64,000 bases of DNA. Origin: Nymphaea colorata. Its lineage: Eukaryota; Streptophyta; Magnoliopsida; Nymphaeales; Nymphaeaceae. Where the stretch lies: positions 17,342,354 through 17,406,353 of the forward strand of contig NC_045139.1 in the NCBI RefSeq assembly GCF_008831285.2. The letters are read 5' to 3'. Numbering within the stretch: position 1 is the first letter of the stretch; each line of letters begins with the position of its first letter. Positions 47,504 to 59,519 of the stretch are shown piece by piece. The position numbers were made by a program, and so were the translations under genes. The notes below the pieces were generated by a model. It worked only from the letters and a program-made list of their open reading frames with translations. It was not told where the DNA came from and did no database searches.

Positions 47504-49624
47504 ATGTTCTGTTCTCATTTCTATGTTCCATGTTCTCTTTTTTTTTTTTTGGTGTTTTTCTCAGAAATTAATTTGTTAAATGTCTTGTTGATCTGTAAGA
47601 ATCCGAGGCATCTGTGTACCATATAGTTTGACTGCTTGAGGAATCTCACTACTATGTAATATTGGACCTATGAACACGGCTTTAAGCTAGCCCAAGAAGA
47701 GAAGCTTGATCTTGTACTGGATATTATTGGCATGTTCGGCTGCGTTTCGGCATTAAAAACTATAATTTGTGTGAAGGGGGCGTGACCAAGGTGAACATGT
47801 TTGAGCTCGACTCGAATTGAATGCCATACTGAGCTTGGCTGTGAAATGTGTCAATTGGCTTAAACTTCATTTCTTTCTCATGTAGCGTTATGCTCTTTTC
47901 TAATGAAGTGTTGCCTAAGTTTTCTAGAATTAGATGTAAATCACAATCAGTTTTGGCTGCCATGGATTATTCCTTTAAATATGTACAAAAGAGAAATCCC
48001 CTTGTTGGAAGTAACATTTTAATACGCTGGTAGAAACAGCTTTTCTTCACATAAAATGAATCAAGTGTCTTGCTTAAATAGATTGGTGCGACAAAAAAAT
48101 TCGAATCCCATGGACGCGTTTGTATTGGAAGCCCTGATGGATTTATTTTATTGTGAAGGATTAGGAATATAATAAGAAAAATCAGAGCCAGATACTGACC
48201 AAATTAGTCATTTAGGGGTTGTTTGTTGGCAAATGCATTATTGGAAGTGTTTTCATGAATTCGTTAAAAAATTATAAAAAGTCGAAGCAGATTCATTTTA
48301 CCCTTCTAGTATCTTTCTTGAAGGCAAATTGGTCTGCAGTTTAACCATTTAAAATCAGTTTTGCAAGTATAGTTCTCCGAACTGGTTGTCACCTGGCCTT
48401 ATGGTGATTGGTGATTTCTGATGATGGTATAATGAAAGGTCTAGGAGAACAAACTCTAGTTCATTTGGCAGAATGAGTTACTTGTCAAATATAAAACAGG
48501 TTGTCCACTAAGACTGAAAACAGAGAAGAATGAAAGTAGAGACAGAAGTAATACAACCTGTTCACTGTAAGCTCCTCATGATTTCAGAGTCATGTATCTG
48601 ATATCATAAGAGTCAGACCTTTTCTCAATGCAAATGGTAAAACTATGACTTCGAGTGTGGACTTCAGTGTGAATCTTATGGCACATTAACAAAAGCATGC
48701 CATATCAAATCGGCGGATCTAAAGTGTAAGGCAATCAAACACCTCCTGATCTCATCTTCGACTCCTTAAACCTTGTTGAAATGAGTATGACATGAGCTGA
48801 ACTCATTCAAGTCCATTACACCAATGACCTTAAAAAGGTGCACAAGAGAAAACTATTTGTGTATCACTTCAAAAGCCTCGTCGAATCTAACCAAAGTTTG
48901 AATATTGTAACTCGAGAATGACAAGTTTAATAGATGAGCACAATATATTTGCTCAATCTAAGCTGGTGGTACCATTCAAGTTGAACTTATTCGAGTCGAG
49001 TTTGAGCTACTCGACCATTTAAACCCGTTTCGATCCCTTTCATATAGGAAGCCTTTATAACATGAAATTGTCTCGTTGGTAGTTGCTAACCATGGGTAAA
49101 CGTAACACATATAGATAAATTTATCTTTAAATAGCAAAATTTGAGGGATGACCTTATGAGTCACCAAGAATTAATCCGTGAAATTAGAAAAAAAACCAGA
49201 AAAAAAAAGGCTATTGCATGATAAGCATTTGTTTTTCTTGCCGAGACAAAACCAGTTCACTTGGATGTATTGCTAGTTTAGATCTGATCTTCATTTCTTT
49301 TCGAGTTTTCTAGATTAAATTTATAAGCGAGGACAACATAGAGTAAATTATAATTCTGTCCAATTTTTAAATAATTTTCAGATACATCTTTATTAGGGTT
49401 TTCTTTTTTGGGGGCAAACTATGTATTTCCCCATTTTAACGTATTTTAAGTAAATACCTGGTTTAAATTTAATGTGTTTTTACATTTTGGACTTACAATG
49501 GAGTTACGCCTGTTAACTTTCTCGGGACTTGGAACCGAGTTTGGTTGGATTTGAATTTATTTTTTCAACGCGATCCGATCCATTTCGTTAAGTCGTAAAA
49601 GAGTCCTCCACTGCGCAACGACGG

Positions 49625-49627
<3 letters not shown>

Positions 49628-49655
<28 letters not shown>
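49628..49655. repeat. (TC)n tract in the leader of ATP synthase subunit e
   Basis: 28 bp of CT dinucleotide about 75 bases before the start codon; pyrimidine-rich leaders are common in plant housekeeping genes. Confidence 0.9.
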
Positions 49656-49679
49656 GCTAGCAGCAGAAGCTCTGGGAGT

Positions 49680-49687
49680 TAGGGTTT
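49680..49687 (-). promoter_or_regulatory. Telo-box in the ATP synthase subunit e leader
   Basis: TAGGGTTT on the plus strand, AAACCCTA on the minus, 42 bases upstream of the ATG. It is the same motif and similar distance as in the RPA43 gene. Confidence 0.5.
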
Positions 49688-49728
49688 CTTCTTCTCCTTC
49701 CGGAGAGAAAGAACATTGTGCGATTTCC

Positions 49729-52191
49729 ATGGCGGTTCCTGGCCCATATTCCGGCACCAGCACCCTCGCTTTGGTAAGATGCGCCTTCTCTTCTATGCCT
49801 TTTATTCTGTTTTGACGCTTTCGGGCGGTCGGTTCCATGGGGTAGCCGAAATTGAGCATTTAGAATTAGTTGTATCATGGTCTAGTTAAGTTAGGCAACG
49901 AGAAGTTCCTATTTCAGGCGGTCATTGATTGAATGGTCGATCGATCAGGATTCAGATCTATCGGAGCGGTTTCTGATGTTTTTGTTTTTGCCCTTTGTTT
50001 GGATACCAGGTCGCTCGTGCTTCAGCCCTCACCTTCGGCATCGTTTACGGCAGTATGAAGCTGTCGTATCTCAAGGTATGCGTTTCTGATTTTGGCTATT
50101 TCCTTCGTTGTTCTCAAACGGTGGAGGGGTTATGCCGTTAGCTGAAAATGTTGGGCCTTATTCGTGCTTTTTTCCGCGCGATTTATGTATTGTCCTTCTT
50201 CACAGCAGGCCTGTTTAACTGTTGATGATTCTATGGGCTTGCTTAAGCCCCGTACTTGACAATTTAGGCATTGAGTGTTCAATGGCCCTAATATTGGGTT
50301 TCGATGTATATTCGTCTCCGATTTGAGCGTCTATTTAGTTGAAGGGTATAGGTATAGGTACATATTTCATTGCGTCTCTGTGCGGAATTGTTTGCTTTTT
50401 CGAGCTTAATAACTTTCTGATATTTCTGTTCCCATAATACTCCCCTGCTGGAAGCTTAGCATAAGAGAGTGACGTGTTGGTTCCTCCCTTACACATGCCA
50501 AAAACATAGAGGTAGAGTATTACGTGGAAGTTGGGTCGGGTTTGTCACGAGTGCATTGGAAAATATATGTATGACAGTCGCAGACGATAAGCTTAAAATA
50601 TGAACAACGTTTTGCTCCAAAGTTAGCATTTAAGGCTTTCATGTCATTTTGCCTGCAAAATGGCATTTAAGTATGTCACCCAAACACACGCTCAAAGCCT
50701 CAAACTATTTAACTTGTTTGGCCTTACTCTCCAATCTTGATGTCAGCATAAGGCGATTTTTGTTGCATTGCTAAGCTAAACCCTTATAAAGCGTTTCGTA
50801 AGAATGACATTGTATTCTTGGAGCACATGTTCTTAGAACACATGTTCTAATAAGACTGTTTTTGTTCTAACAATAGTGATGTGATTATTGATGATGTTAT
50901 CTATATCTAATAAGATGTAATCACATCATGTTTCCTAAAACAAGAACATGGTTTTCTTAAAAATTTGTTGCAGGGACATATATTCTAAGCACACATATTA
51001 TGCCTGTCAAATGCCTTCTTAATGTCCAAATTTCATTTCATCATAAGGTGATTCCTTTTATTGGTCAGAACTGCACTGGAGTAAAAACCTGTCTACGCAA
51101 TTTGAGGAGCCAACTCGCTCTGTATCTTTTGGACAATAATACAATATTGTGTTTGGGGATAATTAAAACTTATGAAAGCTAGATTTGCTTTGTTTTGCAT
51201 GTTGAATGTTATGCATTGTCGGAACAACATCAGATCTTATTTTATGAACTGCTTTTCATTATACTTCGGTTCTAGTGATTATGCTAACTGCCTGCCTTCA
51301 CTTGGTTTGGCCTATTGTTTAGCCAATCACATTGGTTTGGCTTATATTGCTTTTGCCAAGCATAAATCTAGATTGTTCTAGAGAATAAATTGGAGAAATT
51401 ATCGAGGTTGTTCAAGCATCTTGGGAAACAAACTTGGTCCTTTGCAAGTTAGTATTTTGATTCGATCCACATAGCTGAAGCTTTTTTATCTACAAATTTG
51501 TAGCTCATTTCAGCCATGATGTAGCCTCTAGATTTTGGAAAAGTGGATGTTGACAATGCATCCAATATTGTCAGTCGTGTGTCTTATTTTCTCTATTAGT
51601 CCCCCAACCATCGATGGCATCTAATTAATTCTGTTAATAGCCGCCAAGCCTGGGATATTCTACTGCAGGAAGGAATTTAACCTCCGATATCTTTCATGTG
51701 GATCTTGATCTGATCTTCACTGTCCTTGTTTCTGTCTATGATCTTTAAGGCGAACTGATTAGTTGTAGTTACTGCCTTCCTTGGCTTATGAAAAACGCTT
51801 GCTCTTCTTGTCCTATACGCAATGCTTTAGTTGTGCATATTACTGGCCCAGGAAATATTAGAACCACTCTCATCAGATGAGATTGGACACAGTGGCCCAA
51901 GAGGGCGTGTACCACAATTTCTAGGGGGTAGTTGAAGCCTTGAAGCTCCAAACCCCATGGGCACCAACCCCCTGCGTAAGTCAAAGCAAGTATCCTGGGG
52001 GCTCGGGCAGGCAATGATGTCTCTCGACTCGGGTTATGTTTTGCGTTTGTGTGCTTTTAAAGAAGTCACATTGTCACGTAAAATGTCCTTTTAAAGGCGT
52101 CACCAGCTGATTATAACTTTAAAAAGTACTTCTGATGTAGCAATATATGAAAAGTAATACCTAATTTTATTGGCCGATTTGTGGTGATTCT

Positions 52192-52230
<39 letters not shown>

Positions 52231-53020
52231 CAGAGGAGGAAGTGGTGCATGTAGATGCTTGCTCTTGGCGCCACTTAGGGTCCTTAGGTGCAATGTTAAT
52301 GTCTGAGTAGGGCGTGGGCAATTGAGTTTTCCTTAATTCTTCTTGTTTCCCACTAGAACTATTTTTTGGCTTCGCTTGGGGGCTTGGTCACCTAGTCACA
52401 AGTAAATGCTCTCGACTACCTAGTTTCCTCAAGCTGAGGCGTTTATAAATTTTAAAAATCTATTAATTCATATCTAAGTTGCAACTGGTAAGCATATTTA
52501 CTTCTGCAGCTTTGTTGGAAGAGCTAATTATGCATCTAAGGAAAATTTGTGGGATTGTGACCTACTAGCAGCAATGTATGTCAAGTTTTAGACAAGGCCT
52601 TTTTTTCTCTGTGAAAAATGGTTCAGTCTTACTTCTGGAACTTCTCATTTATCGGCCCCAGTGAAAGAAAAATTAGTAATTTCGGATAATTAAAGCACAC
52701 GCAAGCATGTCAGCAATTTCTTAGAAAGGAAAAGCTCTCGAGGTTCTAAGGTAGTCAAATGGGAACTCAACTTAGGCTCAAACTCGTTCTTCTTTATTTG
52801 ACCGGGTTGTACGTTCCTAGGGCTGTTTCTGCTGTGCGGGTAGTGTATAGAAGGGCTTTCTTCTAACAATAGCATAATGTATGAGCTGCAATATTTCATT
52901 TTTTCGTATGTCTTTAGTTTTTGGTGAATATTGTTGTGAAAAAAGGAAGGACCTTCTAACAGTTTTAGTTTCCAGGCGAAGGCAGCGAAGTCGCATAAGG
53001 CAGAGAAGAAGGGTCATTAA
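49729..53020 (+). CDS. Mitochondrial ATP synthase subunit e-like small protein, 51 aa, three exons
   Basis: Exons: 49729-49773, 50010-50075, 52976-53020; all phase 0 with GT-AG borders. The protein begins MAVPGPYSGTSTLALVARAS, continues with the membrane-spanning LTFGIVYGSMKLSYLK and ends in a Lys/His-rich tail (KAAKSHKAEKKGH). This matches plant ATP synthase subunit e (the Arabidopsis At5g15320/At3g01130 type, about 50-55 aa). The GIVYGS part is the GxxxG-like helix by which subunit e helps F1Fo-ATP synthase dimerise and bend the inner mitochondrial membrane. No separate presequence is expected. Exons this short are easily missed by automatic annotation; the evidence is the exact fit of all three exons to one family. 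Intron 2 is 2.9 kb. Confidence 0.88.
50076..52975 (+). other. Intron 2 of the subunit e gene, 2.9 kb
   Basis: Holds a (GA)n microsatellite (52193-52228) and a possible transposon end at about 50671-50695 (TGTCACCCAAACACACGC, like the right end of the element at 53800-54094). No internal gene recognised. Confidence 0.5.
52193..52228. repeat. (GA)n microsatellite
   Basis: About 36 bp of AG dinucleotide inside the subunit e intron. Confidence 0.96.
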
Positions 53021-54489
53021 AGGAAACATAAACATGAGTGTTGAAGCTGTGCACTTCATGGGGGAATCTTAAGAGGGAAGTTTGAAGTGTGTAGTACCTT
53101 TTTTTTTTCTCTATTTTAAAGCAAAAATGTACTTACTAGTGAACGTCATGCACCAGATTGAAACGTGAGCACACGATGTGTGGTCTGTTCCCTTTTCTGA
53201 TTAATGAATAATTTTTGCTCTGTGGTGACAACCGCTCGATCTACCTTGTTGATGGGTTGAACTTAAAAAAAGATTTACAAGGTGAGAAATCTCAAGAGTT
53301 GGATAACTCTGGGGTTTCTTTGTTCTTTGGAGTCTTACAAGCTCGGTCACGATAAGCCCGCGATCCACCAAAGGTGCTGGCTGTATGAACGTGGTTTCTG
53401 CCGTTTGAACTGACTCCTGAAACGATTCTTTTTCTGTTTTTCTAGAAAATGTTTCTGTTAGCACCAAATGGGGCCATCGCATACCCATGGATTTCGATAA
53501 CCGCACCAAAAAGTTTCTCCATTCGAGATAAGGCTTCTTATTTCTCAGCGTTTACTAACTGCGGATTGCGGAGTCAGGTTGCGGTGTTCAGTCAAATAAT
53601 TTGGGATGGGGCACAAAATTTGACCTTGCTGCTTGCTTATTGGAAGTTCCTCTAAGGTTTGAAAAATATTTGGAGATAAACCCTGGCAACGTTGGCGAAT
53701 CAGAGGCTGTAATGCCTGATATGGAGTGATACGGCATTACCAGGTTTTTATCGATTGATAAAAGAAAAGCGCAGAATTGGATCCATATCGGTGTATTTCA
53801 GGTAGCGCTTGGATGACACCCCTAATAAAAGAAAGTTGTTTTGTGAGCATCAATTTTTTTCTTAAAGCTTGCTTTATATGTTTTTGAACCTTAGTTTGCG
53901 TACTTGGATGGTTGACGCACATAAGACGACTTTTTTTGTAAAAACTCGAGAGAAGTTAGGTTGTTCACTTTTTTATCGAAAACACTGTTTTGTCAAAATT
54001 CAATTTTGATGGTCATCCAAACATGCATTGATTAGCATTTTGAAGGCACAACATTCTACCCAAGCCATTCAAGTGTCACCCAAACACGCCCTTAATGAGG
54101 TAGGGGCCGGTAAGCTTCCAGTTTTAACAATACTAATCTGGAAAATCTCTCCCTTTGCAAGTGGATTGCGCCAAGTGGTTCATTGAGACTTCCAGCGAGA
54201 GGAGGGGCGGACGGTAATCGAATTGGCAGCGTAGCGGACAATGGCAGAAGTGGAGAGAAAATTCTAGAGAACGTCGGAGCATAGCACACAGAGAGAGAGA
54301 TAGAAAGAGAGAGAGAAGGGGAGAGGAACAATACTATGATATATGATTTACTTGATTGTAGAACAAAAATCGGATGGCCTGGAAGGACATTCTGTTCATA
54401 TACTTCACTGAAAAGTTCAGACGCCTCCATCAAGCAGATGCTGAGAGCTTTGGCCGCTGCTCGTGCTGTTATCCCGGAACAAAGGCTTG
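53021..54489. other. Intergenic region between convergent genes
   Basis: Contains the 3' UTRs of the subunit e gene and of MSRA5, a candidate MITE (53800-54094) and a GA-rich stretch (54290-54317). No gene recognised. Confidence 0.45.
53800..54094. mobile_element. Candidate MITE, about 295 bp
   Basis: The left end reads GCGCTTGGATGACACCCC; the right end, reverse complemented, reads AAGGGCGTGTTTGGGTGACAC. The shared core is TTGG(A/G)TGACAC. Internally CTTGGATGG and CATCCAAACATG repeat the theme in both orientations. It has no coding capacity. Exact ends and the target-site duplication are unclear. A similar left end (GCATTTGGATGACGCCC) occurs at 37573-37590. Confidence 0.5.
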
Positions 54490-57400
54490 TTAGAACTCTC
54501 TCAAAGCGGGCCAGCCCTTGCTAACGATATTCTCAATCTTCGCATCCATCCTTCTCTGGATGTCAGGGGGGCAGAGCTCGGCAGCGTAGCCGTTCAACTT
54601 TGCGCCGAAGTTTGATGCTGCGATCTCCTCCGTCATACCACCTACCAGCTGGAGCAGGAAGGGATTCCGCCGGAGCTCAAACTTCTGCACATTTGTTCCA
54701 CAAACAGCACCATCGTGAGGATCGTTCAATCTTTTCGCAATGTATAGACAAGCAAATGCTTCGTCGCTTTTAGCAAATAGAAGAATAGAAATATAACGTT
54801 GTAGACATGACTTGAAATTCTGCATTTGTATTTGAAGATGATTTTGTACAAGACAATTGCATATAAGCCGTAAGTTCCGGTGGTTCAGTTGCACGAAAAA
54901 AACATTTTTGAACAATTTAGGCATTCGGGATCTGCGAGTTCTGTCACCACAGGAGGCGATGCTTATCCTAGCAAAAGCCTAGATACTCCTGGGCGTGCCT
55001 TGCTAACACGCAGCATGAGATGGTTTAGTTGATCCACGTTCTACTAATCCGAAGTAAAAAGATTTAGCAAATGTAAGGATCCGAAAGTCATAATCCTACA
55101 AAAGATTACATTTTTAAACAAAAGTATTAGAATTAAATTTGAAGGATCGTAAATTGAAAATTGACGCTAATAGTTCCAGTACATGGTACCGCTTAATAAG
55201 TCATGAATATTCAATATTTCAGATGGTAGACTTCTTAGTTCTTATAGATGTTTCTGGATTTAGTCTACAGTTACAAAACTTATAAGGGGCAAAATCGTTG
55301 ATGGGTACAGGAGAATAACACCGAGGTCTTCCTATACACCAATTAAGTATGAAATATGCCTCAACAAACTAAAAAACTAACAAACAATCCCTTCAACTAA
55401 AACAAGTCCTTGAATCAAATGTCAAGTGCAAATGTTGGCTCGTTTGTTATAATTCTACAACAAAGTGCAGATGCCCGTAAACCCTAACAGTAAGACGGAG
55501 GGAGCAATGGGTATATAAATCTCAAACATGCTAGCAGTAGAATAATCAAACAAAAATATACCTGATGTTCAAATTCTGCAGGATAAAACTCCACCAACTG
55601 CATAATAATTGTAGTTACCAAACTGCTTTTTGATTTAGCCTGCTCCTTTTCTTTGCTCACAGAAGCCAACCTTGCCTCCTCAGTTCCGTTAGTAAAAATT
55701 ATAGACCTGCATTGGGCTAAACATAATGAGCGTATAAATAATGTACAGCAGCAAGTAACTGTTGGGATGATTTCCTCACATGGTACCTGTACTGATTGCC
55801 TACATCAGGGCCTTGGCCAAAAACCTGCCGGGAATCATGACTGGACCAAAATATATCCAAAAGCTGTTTAAAGCTGATTGTCTTAGGATCATACTCAACC
55901 TGTACATGGTGGGGAACAGAGAAACAAGGAAAACGGAAAAACAGAAACAAGCATTAGCAGAACACACATTTACGCCATATATTATAGAATGAGAAAAGCA
56001 AGCATGAAATTTCTAAGACAACAAAACAGCAAAAAATAACAATTGGACGCATATTCTTGTTTCCATGGAGATCCAAATACCAAAATACAAATTATGTATA
56101 GTTACCTAGCAACATGATAAGATGGTCAAATTTAAGAAACAAATATATACTTAAATGCTTTACTCGCCTCGAACATATGAAGGGTAAGATGCCCCCTTCA
56201 CAGCAGCTAGTAGAAACCCCATGAAGCTAACATGTTTCCAGCACATGTAACATCGTTAAAATTTTATTACAAGTTCTGTCCTACCATCCTCATAAGCACA
56301 TTTTTGTTAGATAAGAGAATCCTTTTTATTGGGTCAACCGACATATAGGCTTTTTGAACTGTTACTACAAATATAATGGAATTGACATAAAAAATGGAGT
56401 GAACATTTCTGGAGTGGAAGTAAACCTACATATTTACATAACCAACTAACATCTAGTTTAAAACCCTAATTCCGAATAGAAAGGAAAATACAGATGAATA
56501 AGGCTACCATCAATCGATTTGGTATTAGAAAGCCAAGTTACTCTGATAGCGTCACAGAATATGCAAATCTGCCAAATCCCAAATGTAGGATAAGCGAGGT
56601 AAAGAGCATACAGAAGAATGTTTGGCAATTCATATACCAAAGTACTCGTCAACTGGTATGTTTAATCCTACTGTTCTTTTGGTTAAAGCTATAAACTGAA
56701 AGTCCCAGTAAAATGGAAGAATAGGAAGATGAGATGTCCGCAGGTGAAATTTTCATTACTCTCTAGTGGCCAGAGATCTCCGGTTTTCTATTCCCCCACA
56801 AGTCTCCAGAAAACTTTTCAACAATAAAGCAGCTTAGAATAACAAATTCTCAATAGGTACCCAGCAACCGGATTCTTATCCTATTCAGCTCATGATAAAG
56901 AATGATATAATGAATTCTGCAGGAAGTGATATATTTCTATGTCTTCTATGCCACTCCCGAACGAAATCCAGGATCAGAAAATGGAGTATTATCCAATAGG
57001 GACGAATTTCGGTTGGTCATTTTCCCTGCTCCTCTCTTCCACCACAATACACAGAAACAGGAACGAGAAAAACGAAGTGACCCCAATTCAAGCAAATGAG
57101 GCTAATAATAAGATAATGTCTTCAATCAACAAAGAAAACCTTGAAACAGATCAAAGACTGCCGTAGGAACTCCTAAATCTTTGCCAGATCCAAGCGTCCC
57201 CATCACCAACCCAGAAAGGAAAAGAAACCCAAATTTAACACGTGGTGGACGGCAAGCGGAAATCCAGATCGAACCTGAACCGCCTCCGCGTGATCTCCCA
57301 AGCTCCGGAACTCCGGTCGGGCCTTCGTCCCTCCGGCGTAACCGGCGGTGGTGCGCTCGACGCCCTGCAGGCATCCGAAGACGGCCTCGGCTCTCCAGAA

Positions 57401-57544
57401 GCTCCCGAGGGCGAAGACCGCCGTCCTGAGGCTGGGATTCCGATCTCCGACGCTTACGCTAGGGGGAATGTTGACCGGAACTCGGACGCAGAGAGTGCCG
57501 TCCAGAAGAAGGCAGAGAACGAGGAGGGCGGCCAGGAGCCTCAT
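54490..57544 (-). CDS. MSRA5: Peptide methionine sulfoxide reductase A5-like, secreted, 240 aa, four exons
   Basis: Exons on the minus strand: 57544-57275, 55899-55787, 55706-55562, 54684-54490; phases agree and borders are GT-AG. The start MRLLAALLVLCLLLDGTLC is a clear signal peptide, so the protein enters the secretory pathway. The MsrA domain follows: VFALGSFWRAEAVFGCLQGV (about residues 43-62), TTAGYAGGT, GDHAEAVQVEYDP, then GQGPDVGNQYRSIIF. The C-terminus (FELRRNPFLLQL, KLNGYAAELCPP, SKGWPALREF) is the extension typical of plant MSRA5. MsrA enzymes reduce methionine-S-sulfoxide through the Cys of GCFWG; here that residue is Ser48 (GSFW), as in other MSRA5 members to my knowledge, so classical catalysis is doubtful. 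Intron 1 is 1.4 kb and intron 3 is 877 bases. Confidence 0.92.
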
Positions 57545-57944
57545 GATGCAGGAGTTAGAAATCCGTGCGCCGGGAAATCGAATTCGGACAATAAAAAAGG
57601 AACGTTGTAAAATGGGACGGCAAAGTCGTGGGAAACGGCGGGGTTTTCTCTCCGCCGCTGGCGACTCGGATTTACGATACGTCTTGGAGATTGAACCATC
57701 TCGAATGGGATGCCTCTGCAACCGATTCAGGTACTCCTAATTTCGCTGTTTAAAAAAATAAGCTTTTGGCTTTAATCAGTTCCAACTTATATAAACTGGG
57801 TATATATATATATATAAAAGAACTTCATAAAATATTTACTTAAAACTGAAGATGAATCTGAATGTAAGACCGATGGGATATCATTTTCCAGGTCCGTTTT
57901 TTTTTTTAAACATTTTGGTTATATATATATATATATATATATAA
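57545..57944. other. MSRA5 upstream region
   Basis: The first 180 bases are open in the MSRA5 frame but lack the signal-peptide start and are read as leader. Two TA runs (57801-57816, 57920-57942) follow. No TATA box could be assigned with confidence. Confidence 0.4.
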
Positions 57945-58098
57945 GAACTTCATAAAATATTTACTTAAAACTGAAGATGAATCTGAATGTGAGACGGATG
58001 GGATATCATTTTTAAAATCTAAGTTGGATCTAATTTCTTAGTTGGATGTTAAACTTTTTTTCCAGGTCCGTTTTTTTTTTTTAAACATTTTGGTTAGA
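57817..58098 (+). repeat. Direct duplication of an AT-rich segment
   Basis: The stretch from AACTTCATAAAATATTTAC to CATTTTGGTTA occurs twice (about 57821-57922 and 57946-58096). The first copy lacks about 50 bases that the second has between ATCATTTT and CCAGGTCCG. The copies are separated by a TA run. Confidence 0.8.
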
Positions 58099-59080
58099 TA
58101 TCGGGATCCATGCATTGACATCCAGTCGACTACGCTATGTTTATCACTTGAACAATTTATGATGGAAAGCGATAAGTTCGAACTACTTAAATAAATTTGC
58201 TCACATTAAATTTGGTCTCCCATATGCCTTGTTTCGTTCATTAACTGGAAGACTTACCAACCAACTAGCACATGTATCTCTAAAACTTCGACTAGTAGAA
58301 AACTTGTATAAGCTTTAAAAACAAGGTAAGTAAAAAGGAAAATGCTTGGTTTCTAGGAAATCATGCACCCGAGCATTACTTGTACTAATTTCTGTGAACA
58401 AAATTAAAAGCACATGGAAAAGTCAAAAATCTCATTCAAGGAAGGTTTTTTTTTTCGTCTGTTTGACCTCTCATAGGGGTATTTTGATTTCTTAAAAAAC
58501 TTCTTTTCTTTGTTTTTTTTACAGTCTATTAAAGGGCATTTTGATTTTTTTGAGCTGCCCGAACAAGTATTTTTTGTTCGGGCACAAACATATACTTTCT
58601 TTGTCGTTTTATAATATCAAACACCTTTCTCTTTAATGAAAAATTTTACTAAAAGTCAACCTTGTAAGACCATGGGTATTTTTTTTCATTTTAAAAATGG
58701 AACAAGATGTTTCTGCCCAGAAGAATTTGTTTGTTTTTTTTCTTTTTTTAGACAGTACATTTTTCATATTCTCACATTGGAATTGCATTTTTATCATTTC
58801 TGAACTTTAATATACTGCTTGAGGGGAGTGCCAAGTTTTTAAACACTGTTATTCTCATGAATTAAAATAAGTCTAGAAGACAGGGCTTGAATGCAACTTT
58901 TTTAGCAAAAAAAAAGTCTTAAAATAAAAAGAAATAAGAACAGAATTCATTGAGCCCCAAGGGTATAGTGTCACTCAGTGTACATGAAGGGCCACTAACT
59001 CACTGAGTCCATTTCCATGGCCACTGCTTCGCTTTGAGAGTTACTTTTCTACATCATATTGATCTTACACCTAGGGTTGA

Positions 59081-59517
59081 ACAACTAGTTGAGCTATTTG
59101 AGCTCGGCTCATGAACGAGTTCGAGCCGAGTCATTTGCTTAACGAGTCGAGTTCGATTTCATGAGTCGACTTGTTCAAATAATTGAGTTGAGATCGAGCT
59201 CAACACATAATTGTCGAGTTGAGCTTGAGTCTTAATAGAGTTTGTCAGGTCTTAATCAAGTCGATATATTCAAACGCGTTTACGAGTTTGTCGAGGTTTA
59301 ATCGAGTCGACCGTGTGCTCATATCAATTCTACTCAAACGAGTTTGTCGAACCTTAATCGAGTCATATAACGATGAATATCAATTCTATTCAAATGACTG
59401 TCGAGCCTTAATCGAGTCGAGCTCGAGCTGCTTCCGACGAGCTATTCTCAAGCTCGAGTTGAGTCAAGCTCAAGTCGAGCTGACTGAACTCGGGCTCGAC
59501 ACTCTCGTGTTCACCCC
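59081..59517 (+). mobile_element. GAGTCGAG-rich hAT-like element, copy in unit 1
   Basis: About 437 bp. The left end is TAGGGTTGAACAACTAG; the right end, reverse complemented, is TAGGGGTGAACACGAGAG, so the termini are imperfect inverted repeats of the TAGGGGTG type common in plant hAT elements. The interior consists of degenerate CGAGTCGAGC and AACGAGTTTGTCGAG words in both orientations. It has no coding capacity. Confidence 0.6.
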
Positions 59518-59519
59518 TA

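Larger units (their letters stand above)
47504..49728. other. Intergenic region between ARF5 and ATP synthase subunit e
   Basis: No gene recognised. Part of 47504-47700 is ARF5 3' UTR. Short degenerate CGAGTCGAG words at 47800-47820 and 48990-49020 suggest decayed copies of the repeat family seen at the right end. The last 150 bases contain a (TC)n tract and a telo-box ahead of the next gene. Confidence 0.45.
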
